Of a DNA stretch of 8,336 bases, positions 1 through 7,176 are shown piece after piece. Position numbers and translations under genes: made by a program. This stretch comes from Gammaproteobacteria bacterium. GTDB lineage: Bacteria; Pseudomonadota; Gammaproteobacteria; Pseudomonadales; Oleiphilaceae. The stretch lies in assembly GCA_029268325.1 (NCBI GenBank), contig JAJUGC010000079.1:1-8336 (forward strand), written 5' to 3'. Numbering within the stretch: the first letter of the stretch is position 1; each line of letters starts with the position of its first letter. The notes under the pieces were generated by a model. The model was not told where the DNA came from. It saw only the letters and a program-made list of their open reading frames with translations, and did not search any database.

Positions 1-58
1 ATGATGAGCACGCTAACAGCAGGAGCATGACACTCCGGACAAAAATGCTTTTATTCAT
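1..58 (-). CDS. amiB: N-acetylmuramoyl-L-alanine amidase AmiB, N-terminal fragment (probable)
   Basis: Only the first 19 codons are present; the gene continues off the left edge. The ATG lies 2 nt after the tsaE stop codon, which suggests translational coupling in an nnr-tsaE-amiB operon. The visible residues show a short basic start (MNKSIFVR) and a hydrophobic run (VMLLLLAC), so this is an export signal. The LLAC at residues 14-17 could be a lipoprotein cleavage box or simply the end of a Sec signal peptide. The identification as AmiB, a periplasmic amidase that splits daughter-cell peptidoglycan, rests on gene order: tsaE-amiB-mutL is common in gammaproteobacteria. No catalytic residue is visible. 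No strong ribosome site is seen; a GAG lies about 12 nt upstream. Confidence 0.5.
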   Translation of the reverse strand, partial: MNKSIFVRSVMLLLLACSS

Positions 59-60
59 TA

Positions 61-555
61 TCACTGTTTCTCATTCTGATCCGACGGCCTGGTCCGTGCT
101 TCCAGCTGTCGGAGAAGGTCCCGCCCATGATCCGAGATGGCGCTTAGTTTCACTTCACGCCCTTGCGGGACAACCCGGATAAATACTTCAAGATCCGGTT
201 GCGGCAGAATTCCCGCCCCACGGTCGGGCCATTCCACCAAACAAAGAGATTTTCCATCAAAATAGTCGCGAATCCCCAGGTATTCCAATTCTTCAGGGTC
301 GCCCAAGCGATACAAGTCAAAGTGATACACCTGTCGGCCACCAAGCTCGTAGGGCTCGACCAGGGTATAAGTCGGGCTCTTTACCGCCCCATGGTGCCCA
401 AAGGCACGCAACACCCCACGGGTAAAGGTGGTTTTACCGGCCCCCAAATCGCCTCGTAGAAAAAGGATCCCGCTCCCCCCGCTCGCCTGGCCCAGGCTCT
501 GGCCCAAGGCGACAGTTTCGGCTTCATCACGGGCCGTCAAATTCAACTCATGCAT
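61..555 (-). CDS. tsaE: tRNA threonylcarbamoyladenosine (t6A) biosynthesis ATPase TsaE
   Basis: TsaE is the small cytoplasmic P-loop ATPase that works with TsaB and TsaD to transfer threonylcarbamoyl onto A37 of ANN-decoding tRNAs. The 164-residue product shows Walker A GDLGAGKT at residues 35-42, the family motif SPTYTLVEPY at 60-69, a HFDLYRL segment at 78-84 with its conserved Asp, and VEWP at 107-110. Similarity to the E. coli protein (153 aa) is strong throughout; the extra length is a polar C-terminal tail. I chose the ATG at 555-553 because an AAGG sits 8 nt upstream and the N-terminus then matches the family. A longer frame from 579 would add eight residues without a comparable ribosome site. 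The start overlaps the end of nnr by 8 nt (ATGCATGA), so the two are probably co-translated. Confidence 0.96.
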   Translation of the reverse strand: MHELNLTARDEAETVALGQSLGQASGGSGILFLRGDLGAGKTTFTRGVLRAFGHHGAVKSPTYTLVEPYELGGRQVYHFDLYRLGDPEELEYLGIRDYFDGKSLCLVEWPDRGAGILPQPDLEVFIRVVPQGREVKLSAISDHGRDLLRQLEARTRPSDQNEKQ

Positions 556-2098
556 GCAGATTACCTTGCTGCTTTTCAAAACTGCTCATCGGATCCCGAT
601 CTTTTAACAGGCTTGGCAATGCGGCCACCACATCAGTCGGCAGGAGACTGACATACCCCTTGCTCCAGGCCGCCACCCGCGCCGCTTCTCCATGCAGGCA
701 GGCGGCCAGCTCGGCAGCCTGTCGCGCACTATAGGACTGCGCCAGCAAGGCGCCGACCATGCCGCTGAGCACATCTCCCATGCCTCCGGTGGCCATTCCA
801 GGATTCCCCACACTGGCCAGGGTTAGCAGCGGATCAGCCTCACCGCCCGAAATCAGGGTGCCGGCACCTTTCAGTAAAATGGCTCCACCGTAGGCCTGCT
901 GGAGCTTGGCAACCGCGGCAAAACGGTCAGCCTGGATATCTGCCACAGAGCTCCCCAGCAGCCGCGCCGCCTCCCCCGGATGGGGCGTCATCACATGCTC
1001 CCTGGCGCGCACCAGCTCTGCCAGCCCCTGGGCGGCGATGAGATTCAGGGCATCGGCATCCAGCACCAGCGGCTTGCCACTTTCCAGAACCGCCTGCAGC
1101 ATTTGCTGAGACCAGGCCCCAGTACCCAGGCCGGGGCCGATTACGACCACGTCAGCCCGCCCCAGCATAGGCCACAGGTCATGGCGAGTCCGCACACCAC
1201 GGGCCATGACCTCTGGACAGCGCACCAATACGGCCGGCACATGGGTGCGATGGGTTGCTACGGAAATGAGGCCGGCTCCGGTTCTGGCCGCCGCCTCCGC
1301 CGCCATAATGGCCGCCCCTCCCATACCTTCGTCACCGCCCACGATCAGTACCCGCCCGAACTGCCCTTTATGGGCGCAGGGGGGCCTGGGCGCAATAAGG
1401 CCGGCAACCTGGCGCCAATCCACTCTCCGACAGGCCGGGGGCACAGCCCCATAGACCTCGGGCGCCACGCCCAGGTCATCAAATACCAGCGTGCCCACGT
1501 AGTCGGGACCGACTCCCGTCAACAAACCTTGCTTAAGACCAATAAAAGTGACAGTCAGTTCCGCCTGAACCGCACAACCTAATGGCATACCCGTGTCACT
1601 GGACAACCCCGAAGGCATATCCACCGCAACCACCGGCCGCCCGGAGGCATTGATTGCCCCAATCACCTCGCCATAAAGTCCGCGCACCCGGCTGTTCAAA
1701 CCGGTGCCCAGCAAGGCATCCACCAGTACATCGCCGTCGATTGGACAGCCGGAACGCCAGGGTTGAAACGCCACCCCCAGGGACGCCGCCCAATCCCGTG
1801 CCTGGGCAGCTTCACCCTTCAGGGTTTCAGGTGCACTCAGCCAATACAGCTGGACATTCATCCCCCGCTTCTTCGCCAACCCGGCGATAACGTAGCCATC
1901 GCCACCATTGTTGCCGCCCCCACAGAACAGGGTCAGGGAACCAATGCCCGGCCAGCGCCTCAAAAGATGACGGAAAGCAGAGCGCCCGGCGCGCATCATC
2001 AACTCGAAGCCCGCAATACCCATGGTTTCGATGGCGAGACGGTCCAGTTGCCGGACCTGATCGGCGCGATAGAGCCGCACAGGGAGAGAGTCAGTCAT
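548..2098 (-). CDS. nnr: Bifunctional NAD(P)H-hydrate epimerase / ADP-dependent NAD(P)H-hydrate dehydratase
   Basis: This enzyme repairs NADHX and NADPHX, the damaged hydrates of the reduced cofactors. The N-terminal epimerase half (YjeF_N) interconverts R and S forms and shows GGNNGGDGY at residues 61-69, VDALLGTGL at 126-134 and DMPSGLSSDTG at 160-170. The C-terminal half is a ribokinase-like dehydratase that spends ADP on the S form. It shows KGQFGRVLIVGG at 244-255, GPGLGTG at 321-327, TPHPGE at 371-376 and NPGMATGGMGDVLSG at 432-446, with probable catalytic Asp442. From the ATG at 2098 the protein is 516 residues, close to E. coli (515). In-frame ATGs also exist at 2146 (TAAGG 9 nt upstream) and 2200, so the start is uncertain; the 2098 start has GGAG 11 nt upstream. 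It is first in the nnr-tsaE-amiB block and diverges from queG. Confidence 0.94.
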   Translation of the reverse strand: MTDSLPVRLYRADQVRQLDRLAIETMGIAGFELMMRAGRSAFRHLLRRWPGIGSLTLFCGGGNNGGDGYVIAGLAKKRGMNVQLYWLSAPETLKGEAAQARDWAASLGVAFQPWRSGCPIDGDVLVDALLGTGLNSRVRGLYGEVIGAINASGRPVVAVDMPSGLSSDTGMPLGCAVQAELTVTFIGLKQGLLTGVGPDYVGTLVFDDLGVAPEVYGAVPPACRRVDWRQVAGLIAPRPPCAHKGQFGRVLIVGGDEGMGGAAIMAAEAAARTGAGLISVATHRTHVPAVLVRCPEVMARGVRTRHDLWPMLGRADVVVIGPGLGTGAWSQQMLQAVLESGKPLVLDADALNLIAAQGLAELVRAREHVMTPHPGEAARLLGSSVADIQADRFAAVAKLQQAYGGAILLKGAGTLISGGEADPLLTLASVGNPGMATGGMGDVLSGMVGALLAQSYSARQAAELAACLHGEAARVAAWSKGYVSLLPTDVVAALPSLLKDRDPMSSFEKQQGNLHA

Positions 2099-2185
2099 AG
2101 CGGTCGTCGCTCCGGAAGAAGCCCTGAGGAGATTTCGCCTTTCCATGCCAGCAGGCCTTAGTAAGCGCCTGCGGCGAGGTTTTTC

Positions 2186-2232
2186 CGGGGTTTCATCCAC
2201 CCCGAACCCGTGGACAGAACGAATGACACGGG
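2186..2232. repeat. Two adjacent short inverted repeats in the nnr-queG spacer
   Basis: Two perfect 6-bp dyads lie back to back. CGGGGT (2186-2191) pairs with ACCCCG (2199-2204) around a 7-nt loop. CCCGTG (2207-2212) pairs with CACGGG (2227-2232) around a 14-nt loop. Neither is followed by a T-run in either direction, so they do not look like intrinsic terminators. They lie upstream of the preferred nnr start and could be operators, leader-RNA hairpins, or chance in GC-rich DNA. Confidence 0.35.
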
Positions 2233-2293
2233 ATGAAGTACCGAAAAATTTTGTAACGGGTTAAAAGTTTCCCACAGGAGCCTTTTCCAGACA

Positions 2294-2363
2294 ACCTGTC
2301 GGTTATTAAGAGCAAGACCGGCGACTGCGGCAAAAACTGTGGCAAAATAAGGGCACCTGTCGG
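2294..2363. repeat. 9-bp direct repeat pair upstream of queG
   Basis: ACCTGTCGG occurs at 2294-2302 and again at 2355-2363, on the same strand, 61 bp apart and just upstream of the queG start at 2375. Both copies are followed by TTA or ATA, so 11 of 12 positions match. The same 9-mer also occurs inside tsaE (329-337), which weakens the case for a specific operator. Confidence 0.3.
2325..2348. repeat. 12-bp tandem direct repeat upstream of queG
   Basis: CTGCGGCAAAAA (2325-2336) is followed without a gap by CTGTGGCAAAAT (2337-2348); 10 of 12 positions match. The pair ends 26 bp before the queG ATG, where a core promoter or operator would be expected. CAAAAT at 2343-2348 could serve as a weak -10, but I see no good -35 at the right distance. 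A function is inference only. Confidence 0.4.
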
Positions 2364-2374
2364 ATACCGGTTCT

Positions 2375-3478
2375 ATGATTTCAAAACCTTTGCACAATTT
2401 CCCTGACGATGCAGCTCTGCTGGATCTCGCCCAAAACATCAAGCGCTGGGCCCAGGAGCTGGGCTTTCAACAGACTGGTATTGCCGGTACCGACCTGGGA
2501 GACCATGAGGAACGCCTCAACCAGTGGCTGGCCCAGGGGTACCAAGGCGAAATGGAGTACATGGCACGCCATGGCCGCAAGCGCAGCCGACCGGCCGAGC
2601 TTGTGGAAGGCACCTTGCGGGTGATTTCCTTGCGTATGGACTATCTCCCCGACGCCACCGCCCAGCAGACCGTGCTCGACGATCAGGAAGCCGCCTATAT
2701 CTCCCGCTACACCCTGGGCCGGGACTACCACAAGCTCATCCGCAAGCGCCTCACCCAATTGGTGGGGCGTATCGAAGCCCAGTTGCCGGGCCATCAATTT
2801 CGGGTATTCACCGACAGCGCGCCGGTCTTGGAGCGGGCCTTGGCCCAACAGGCGGGGCTTGGCTGGATCGGCAAAAATACCATGCTCATCAACCCCAAGG
2901 CAGGCTCCTATTTCTTCCTGGCGGAGATTTACACGGACCTGCCGCTGCCCGTGGACGCGCCTTTTACCAAACACCACTGTGGCAGTTGCCGCGCCTGTCT
3001 GGATATCTGCCCGACCCAGGCCTTTGTGGAGGCTGGCGTACTGGACGCCCGGCGCTGCATTTCCTATCTGACGATCGAACTCAAGGGCAGCATCCCAAAA
3101 GAGTTGCGTCCCCTGATGGGAAACCGGGTGTTTGGTTGTGATGACTGCCAACTGATCTGCCCTTGGAACCGGTTTGCCCGCTTCACTCAGGAGCCGGACT
3201 TCGCGCCCCGCCACGGGCTGGACAGCGCTCAACTGGCAGAACTGTTTCTCTGGTCGGAAGAAGAGTTCCTGAAACGTACGGAAGGCTCGGCCATCCGCCG
3301 CACCGGATATGAAGGCTGGCTGCGCAACCTGGCCGTCGGACTGGGCAACGCGCCCACCAGCGAGGCGGTGGTCAGCGCCCTGCAACAACGGGCCGACTAC
3401 CCATCGGCCCTGGTCCGGGAACATGTGGCCTGGGCTTTGGCGCAGCACCCCAAGCCAGCCCCCGACCTCAAGACTTAA
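2375..3478 (+). CDS. queG: Epoxyqueuosine reductase QueG (cobalamin-dependent, 4Fe-4S)
   Basis: QueG performs the last step of queuosine synthesis, reducing epoxyqueuosine to queuosine at position 34 of tRNAs for Asp, Asn, His and Tyr in the cytoplasm. The 367-residue protein aligns with E. coli QueG along nearly its full length. Visible marks are SRYTLGRDYHK at 110-120, FTDSAPVLERALA at 145-157 with the conserved Asp147 (general acid in studied homologues), and GLGWIGKNT at 161-169. Two 4Fe-4S cluster cysteine sets follow: Cys202, 205, 208 and 212, and Cys228, 255, 258 and 262 (the latter in GCDDCQLICPWN). The start matches the family N-terminus, but no strong Shine-Dalgarno precedes it. The stop codon overlaps that of convergent orn. 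Queuosine precursor genes are not in the window. Confidence 0.97.
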   Translation: MISKPLHNFPDDAALLDLAQNIKRWAQELGFQQTGIAGTDLGDHEERLNQWLAQGYQGEMEYMARHGRKRSRPAELVEGTLRVISLRMDYLPDATAQQTVLDDQEAAYISRYTLGRDYHKLIRKRLTQLVGRIEAQLPGHQFRVFTDSAPVLERALAQQAGLGWIGKNTMLINPKAGSYFFLAEIYTDLPLPVDAPFTKHHCGSCRACLDICPTQAFVEAGVLDARRCISYLTIELKGSIPKELRPLMGNRVFGCDDCQLICPWNRFARFTQEPDFAPRHGLDSAQLAELFLWSEEEFLKRTEGSAIRRTGYEGWLRNLAVGLGNAPTSEAVVSALQQRADYPSALVREHVAWALAQHPKPAPDLKT

Positions 3479-4023
3479 GGCTCAAGCCGCAGAAAGTGCT
3501 CCCGGTAGTGGCGCAGCTCCGCGATAGAGTCCTGAATGTCTTCCAGCGCCAGATGAGTGTTGCGCTTGACCAGGGACCTGTAGACATCCGGACGCCAGCG
3601 GCGGGCCAGCTCCTTGAGGGTGCTCACGTCCAGGTTCCGATAGTGGAAGTAACTTTCCAGCTCGGGCATATAGCGCACCAGGAAGCGACGGTCCTGACCA
3701 ATGCTGTTGCCACACATGGGGGAAGCACCCTTTTCCACGTGGCGGCTCAAAAACTCCAGCGTCATCCGCTCCGCTTCCTGCTCATTGATCTGGCTGTCCC
3801 GCACCCGCTGGGTCAGCCCGGACTCTCCATGGGTGCGCACGCACCACTCATCCATCAGCGCCAGCGCCTCTTCAGGCTGATGGATCGCAATCACCGGACC
3901 TTCCTCGATCACGTTCAGCTGGGAGTCCGTTACAATGGTGGCAATCTCGATGATCCGATGGGCTTCCGGGTCCAGCCCGGTCATTTCCAGATCGATCCAG
4001 ATCAGATTGTCTTGGCGTGCCAT
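3475..4023 (-). CDS. orn: Oligoribonuclease (DEDDh 3'-5' exonuclease)
   Basis: Orn degrades 2-5 nt RNA fragments to mononucleotides and, in Pseudomonas, clears pGpG, the breakdown product of the second messenger c-di-GMP. The 182-residue product (E. coli 181) carries the complete DEDDh set: Asp11 and Glu13 in WIDLEMTGLDPE, Asp111 in SIGQDRRFLVRYMPEL, and His157 and Asp162 in NTHLALEDI. I chose the ATG at 4023 because AAGGA sits 6 nt upstream and MARQDNLIWIDLEMTG matches the family. A frame open to 4089 would begin inside the predicted promoter. It diverges from rsgA with 177 bp between starts and converges on queG. Confidence 0.97.
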   Translation of the reverse strand: MARQDNLIWIDLEMTGLDPEAHRIIEIATIVTDSQLNVIEEGPVIAIHQPEEALALMDEWCVRTHGESGLTQRVRDSQINEQEAERMTLEFLSRHVEKGASPMCGNSIGQDRRFLVRYMPELESYFHYRNLDVSTLKELARRWRPDVYRSLVKRNTHLALEDIQDSIAELRHYREHFLRLEP

Positions 4024-4084
4024 TCCGATTCCTTCATGATGTAGGGTAATTTGGATGCCGGTCGTCGACCGGAAGGTGACCGCC

Positions 4085-4093
4085 ATCATACCA
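4085..4093 (-). promoter_or_regulatory. Extended -10 promoter element of orn
   Basis: On the minus strand this reads TGGTATGAT: the TGn extension plus TATGAT, five of six bases of the sigma-70 -10 consensus. No good -35 lies 16-18 bp upstream, as is common for extended -10 promoters. Transcription would start near 4078, giving a leader of about 55 nt before orn. The identical 9-mer precedes the rhodanese gene at 7488-7496. Confidence 0.55.
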
Positions 4094-4129
4094 TGAGCGT
4101 GATCCTCTGCGGTGCCGTTTACGAAACGG

Positions 4130-4158
4130 TTGCCGACTCCCGTGCGCCCATGGATAAA
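4130..4158 (+). promoter_or_regulatory. Possible sigma-70 promoter of rsgA
   Basis: TTGCCG (4130-4135) and GATAAA (4153-4158) each match four of six consensus bases and are spaced by 17 bp. They lie in the orn-rsgA divergent spacer, with an expected start near 4165 and a leader of about 35 nt. The match is weak and was found by eye. Confidence 0.35.
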
Positions 4159-4200
4159 ACAACTAATATGGCTTTCTGGAATCCTTAACGAATCTCGGCG

Positions 4201-5250
4201 ATGTCAAAACGCAAACTCAACCGACGCCAGCGTTGGCGTGTGGAAAAAATCCAACAGGAGCGGGCCGCCCGTATCCAGAAACGGGAGCGGGATATCAGCC
4301 GCCAGCTCACGTCCGGCGAATTCAGCAGTGAACAGCTTGGACTGGTCATCGCCCACTATGGCCAGCAACTGGATGTGGAGGCCCTGGAAGGAGAAGACCG
4401 GGGCAAGATCCATCGCTGCTTTGCCCGGGCCAATATTGACTCACTGGTCACCGGAGACCGAGTGGTGTGGCGAGCCGGCGCCAACCTTACCGGCGTGATC
4501 GAAGCACGTCTGGAGCGCCGTAACAGTCTCACCCGCCCCGACAACTTCGGCCAGCTCAAGCCCGTTGCGGCCAATATTGACCATATCATCATGGTGTTCG
4601 CGCCCGAGCCCGAGCCTCACCAGAACCTGCTTGACCGCTACTTGGTGGCGGCTGAAACCGTCGGCATTCCGCCCATCCTGCTGCTGAACAAGACAGACCT
4701 GATCAACGAGCAGAATCGGGATCATGTGGAAGGGTTGGTAGCCCTGTATCAAAAGCTGGGCTATCCGGTCATCCGGGCCTCTACCGCTACCCAGCACGGG
4801 TTAGATGCGCTCCTGGAGGTATTGGCGGGCAGAACCAGCGTCTTCGTGGGCCAGTCCGGGGTGGGCAAGTCTTCGCTGATCAAGATGCTCTTGCCCGATG
4901 AAGAGATCCGCATCCAGGAACTGTCGGAACAAACCCGCAAAGGCACCCATACCACGACCACCGCCCGGCTCTTCCACATGCCCACCGGGGGCGACCTGAT
5001 CGACTCCCCGGGGGTGCGTGAGTTCGGGCTTTGGCATATCGACACCAATGAGCTGGAGCAGGGCTTTATAGAGTTCGGCCCTTACCTGGGTACTTGCAAG
5101 TTCCGGGACTGCCGCCACCTTGAAGAGCCCGGCTGTGCCCTCAAGGCAGCTACGGAGGAAGGCAAGATCGACCCACGCCGCCTGGCCAGTTACTTCATGA
5201 TCCGCCAATCCCTGGAGGAACAACCCATCCGCTACCAGCGCGAGTCCTGA
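4201..5250 (+). CDS. rsgA: Small-subunit ribosome biogenesis GTPase RsgA
   Basis: RsgA is a circularly permuted GTPase that binds the 30S subunit, checks the decoding centre and releases late assembly factors such as RbfA. The 349-residue protein (E. coli about 350) shows a basic N-terminus (MSKRKLNRRQRWR), an OB-fold region around 45-105 with SLVTGDRVVW at 81-90, and then the permuted G motifs: G4 NKTD at 163-166, G1 GQSGVGKSS at 217-225, a G2 threonine region at 249-254 and G3 DSPG at 268-271. A C-terminal zinc knuckle uses Cys299, Cys304, His306 and Cys312. The start is the only one available, because an in-frame TAA lies at 4186. No clear Shine-Dalgarno is seen. It ends 27 nt from the convergent motB stop, with no recognisable terminator between. 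Confidence 0.97.
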   Translation: MSKRKLNRRQRWRVEKIQQERAARIQKRERDISRQLTSGEFSSEQLGLVIAHYGQQLDVEALEGEDRGKIHRCFARANIDSLVTGDRVVWRAGANLTGVIEARLERRNSLTRPDNFGQLKPVAANIDHIIMVFAPEPEPHQNLLDRYLVAAETVGIPPILLLNKTDLINEQNRDHVEGLVALYQKLGYPVIRASTATQHGLDALLEVLAGRTSVFVGQSGVGKSSLIKMLLPDEEIRIQELSEQTRKGTHTTTTARLFHMPTGGDLIDSPGVREFGLWHIDTNELEQGFIEFGPYLGTCKFRDCRHLEEPGCALKAATEEGKIDPRRLASYFMIRQSLEEQPIRYQRES

Positions 5251-5277
5251 GAGCGGCCAGGGAGAGGGCGGAAAAGA

Positions 5278-6216
5278 CTACCAGACCAGCTCCTTGGGGT
5301 GCACGGGCTGGATACGCTCGATTGCCTTGTTCAACTTGTTCACCAAGTCCGGCGCTGGATTGTTGGCAGCCGGAGGCATCACCCCGGACTCCGCCGCCCG
5401 CATTTCCTGGTCGGTCTTTTTGTTCAACACGATGATGGAGATCCGACGGTTCACCGGGTTATAGGGGTCTTTCTGGTCAAACAACACTGAGGAGGCCAGC
5501 CCCACGACCCGGGCAATCCGGTCTGGCGCCAAACCGCCTAACAACAACGCCCGACGGGCGGCGTTGGCCCGGTCGGCGGACAGCTCCCAGTTGCTGTAGG
5601 AATCCTCACTGCCACTGTACGGCATGGCGTCCGTGTGCCCGGACAGGCTGATCCGGTTAGGCACACTCGACAGGGGCTCGACCAGCTCGAACAGGATCTC
5701 TTCGGAATAGGGCTTTAGCTTGGAACTGCCAATATCGAACATGGGGCGCTGGGATTTATCCACGATCTGGATACGCAGGCCTTCATCTGTAATATCCAGC
5801 ACCAGCTGGTCCTTGAACTCCCTCAGCCTGGGGCTTTCGTCGATGCGCTGCGCCAGCTGCTGTAACAGGATTTCCATTTTCTGCAGTTCCATCTGCTCGG
5901 CCAGGGTTTCAACCTGATCCGACGTGACGCTCTGTGTAGTCTGACTGGTTGAAGAGCTATTCAGAATCGAAACCTGGGGACTTCCCCCCAGGTCAATCGG
6001 GCTGGCCGAGCCGCCCTCGGTAAATCCGACCGGGTCGCGGAAATAGCCTTCAATGGCCAGCTTTTGCTCCGGCGTGGCACTTGCCATCAACCACAACACC
6101 AGGAAAAAGGCCATCATGGCCGTGGCAAAATCCGCAAAGGCCACCTTCCAGGCACCGCTATGCCCTGCGCTGCCCTTTTTGATCCGTTTGACGATAATGG
6201 GACGCTGACCTTCCAC
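5278..6216 (-). CDS. motB: Flagellar motor stator protein MotB
   Basis: MotB anchors the proton-driven stator to peptidoglycan and carries the essential proton-binding aspartate. In this 312-residue protein a short cytoplasmic start (IIVKRIKKG) is followed by one membrane helix at about 26-44. That helix holds Asp29 in FADFATAMMAFFLVLWLM, equivalent to Asp32 of E. coli. A plug-like segment follows (TPEQKLAIEGYF), then a Ser/Thr-rich linker to about 105, and an OmpA-type peptidoglycan domain at about 140-265 with GHTDAMPY at 193-200, NWELSADRANAARR at 209-222 and NRRISIIVL at 256-264. The start is GTG, with GGGAG about 10 nt upstream, lying 21 nt after the motA stop; the two are clearly one operon. 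The proton type is inferred from similarity to MotB rather than PomB. Confidence 0.97.
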   Translation of the reverse strand: MEGQRPIIVKRIKKGSAGHSGAWKVAFADFATAMMAFFLVLWLMASATPEQKLAIEGYFRDPVGFTEGGSASPIDLGGSPQVSILNSSSTSQTTQSVTSDQVETLAEQMELQKMEILLQQLAQRIDESPRLREFKDQLVLDITDEGLRIQIVDKSQRPMFDIGSSKLKPYSEEILFELVEPLSSVPNRISLSGHTDAMPYSGSEDSYSNWELSADRANAARRALLLGGLAPDRIARVVGLASSVLFDQKDPYNPVNRRISIIVLNKKTDQEMRAAESGVMPPAANNPAPDLVNKLNKAIERIQPVHPKELVW

Positions 6217-6237
6217 GCGACTACTGCTCCCAGCGCC

Positions 6238-7092
6238 CTAGTTGGACTTCACGTAGTCATTGAGTTCCTGGAACTTGGGACGGTCGTTGGCGAACAGCAC
6301 CTTACGCCCAAACTCCACAGCCAGCTGCGGCGGCAAACCGCTCATGGTGGCCAGGATACTCACTTTGACACACTCGTAGGCCTTGATCTCCTCTGCCGCC
6401 AAGTGCGCCATGGCATAGGAAGTCGGCCCTACAAAACCGTATGCCAGCAAAATACCAAGAAAGGTACCCACCAAGGCTGCTGCCACATGGACGCCAATGG
6501 CGGTCTGGTCGCCGGAGCCCAGCATGCCCATGGTTATCACGATTCCCAGCACCGCCGCCACAATCCCGAATCCGGGCAAGGCATCCGCCACCCGTTGCAC
6601 GGCGTGGGCCGGCTCTTCCAGTTCTTTGGTGCGGGTTTCAATTTCCAGGTCCATCAGACCTTCCAGCTCATGGGGCGACATATTGCCGGCGCTGACGATC
6701 CGCAGGTAATCAGTAATGAAATCGGTCAGCGCCGTATCCCGCAGGATGGCCGGATACTTGCTGAAAATGGGACTCTCCTCTGGCTCATCCACATCGGCCT
6801 CAATGGCCATGACACCGGATTTACGGGCCTTGTCGAACAAGCCATACAGCAGGCTCAGCAAATCCATGTAGAGAGGCTTGCGAAACCGTCCCCCCAAGAT
6901 AACCCGGGGCAATGCCGCAAACACGGCCTTATGGACATGCATGGGGTTGGAAATCACATAGGCCCCGAAAGCGGCGCCGCAAATAATGAGGATTTCATAG
7001 GGTTGCCACAACGCGGCAATCTGCCCCTGGGACAGCACATAGCCACCCACAACCGATCCAAAGACCAGGATGATCCCAATGATAAACAGCAT
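6238..7092 (-). CDS. motA: Flagellar motor stator protein MotA
   Basis: MotA forms the ring around MotB and pushes on FliG in the rotor. The 284-residue protein has four membrane helices: about 2-21, 33-49, 174-192 and 201-222. A large cytoplasmic loop separates helices two and three. Residues tied to function in E. coli fall at the same numbers: Arg90 and Glu98 (KARKSGVMAIE), which contact FliG, and Pro173 (ALPGFGIVAAVLGI); Pro223 matches E. coli Pro222. The start ATG fits the family (MLFIIGIILVFGSVVGGY), but the upstream ribosome site is weak: AGAG about 9 nt away. It is the first gene of motA-motB. I looked for a sigma-28 flagellar promoter upstream and could not see a convincing one. Confidence 0.97.
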   Translation of the reverse strand: MLFIIGIILVFGSVVGGYVLSQGQIAALWQPYEILIICGAAFGAYVISNPMHVHKAVFAALPRVILGGRFRKPLYMDLLSLLYGLFDKARKSGVMAIEADVDEPEESPIFSKYPAILRDTALTDFITDYLRIVSAGNMSPHELEGLMDLEIETRTKELEEPAHAVQRVADALPGFGIVAAVLGIVITMGMLGSGDQTAIGVHVAAALVGTFLGILLAYGFVGPTSYAMAHLAAEEIKAYECVKVSILATMSGLPPQLAVEFGRKVLFANDRPKFQELNDYVKSN

Positions 7093-7176
7093 AACTTGGT
7101 GCTCTACAACCTCTGGTTAAACGACAGCCGTCTCGAAAGCCACCTTTGCTCCCCTTCCGGGCTATTCCAGCCAGAC

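Noticed and set aside
980..1582. 200-codon plus-strand frame inside nnr
   Set aside because: It is antisense to the conserved dehydratase half of nnr, with no motif or ribosome site.
2158..2442. 94-codon minus-strand frame spanning the nnr-queG spacer and the queG start
   Set aside because: It overlaps the queG 5' end in antisense, would run through the likely promoter area, and resembles no known family.
2381..3448. 355-codon open frame antisense to queG
   Set aside because: It mirrors queG, whose full-length family match and cysteine motifs are unmistakable; long antisense frames are common in GC-rich genes. Its product shows no recognisable motif.
4024..4089. 22-residue N-terminal extension of Orn
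   Set aside because: The family starts at the ATG at 4023, which has AAGGA upstream, and the extension would begin inside the predicted extended -10 element.
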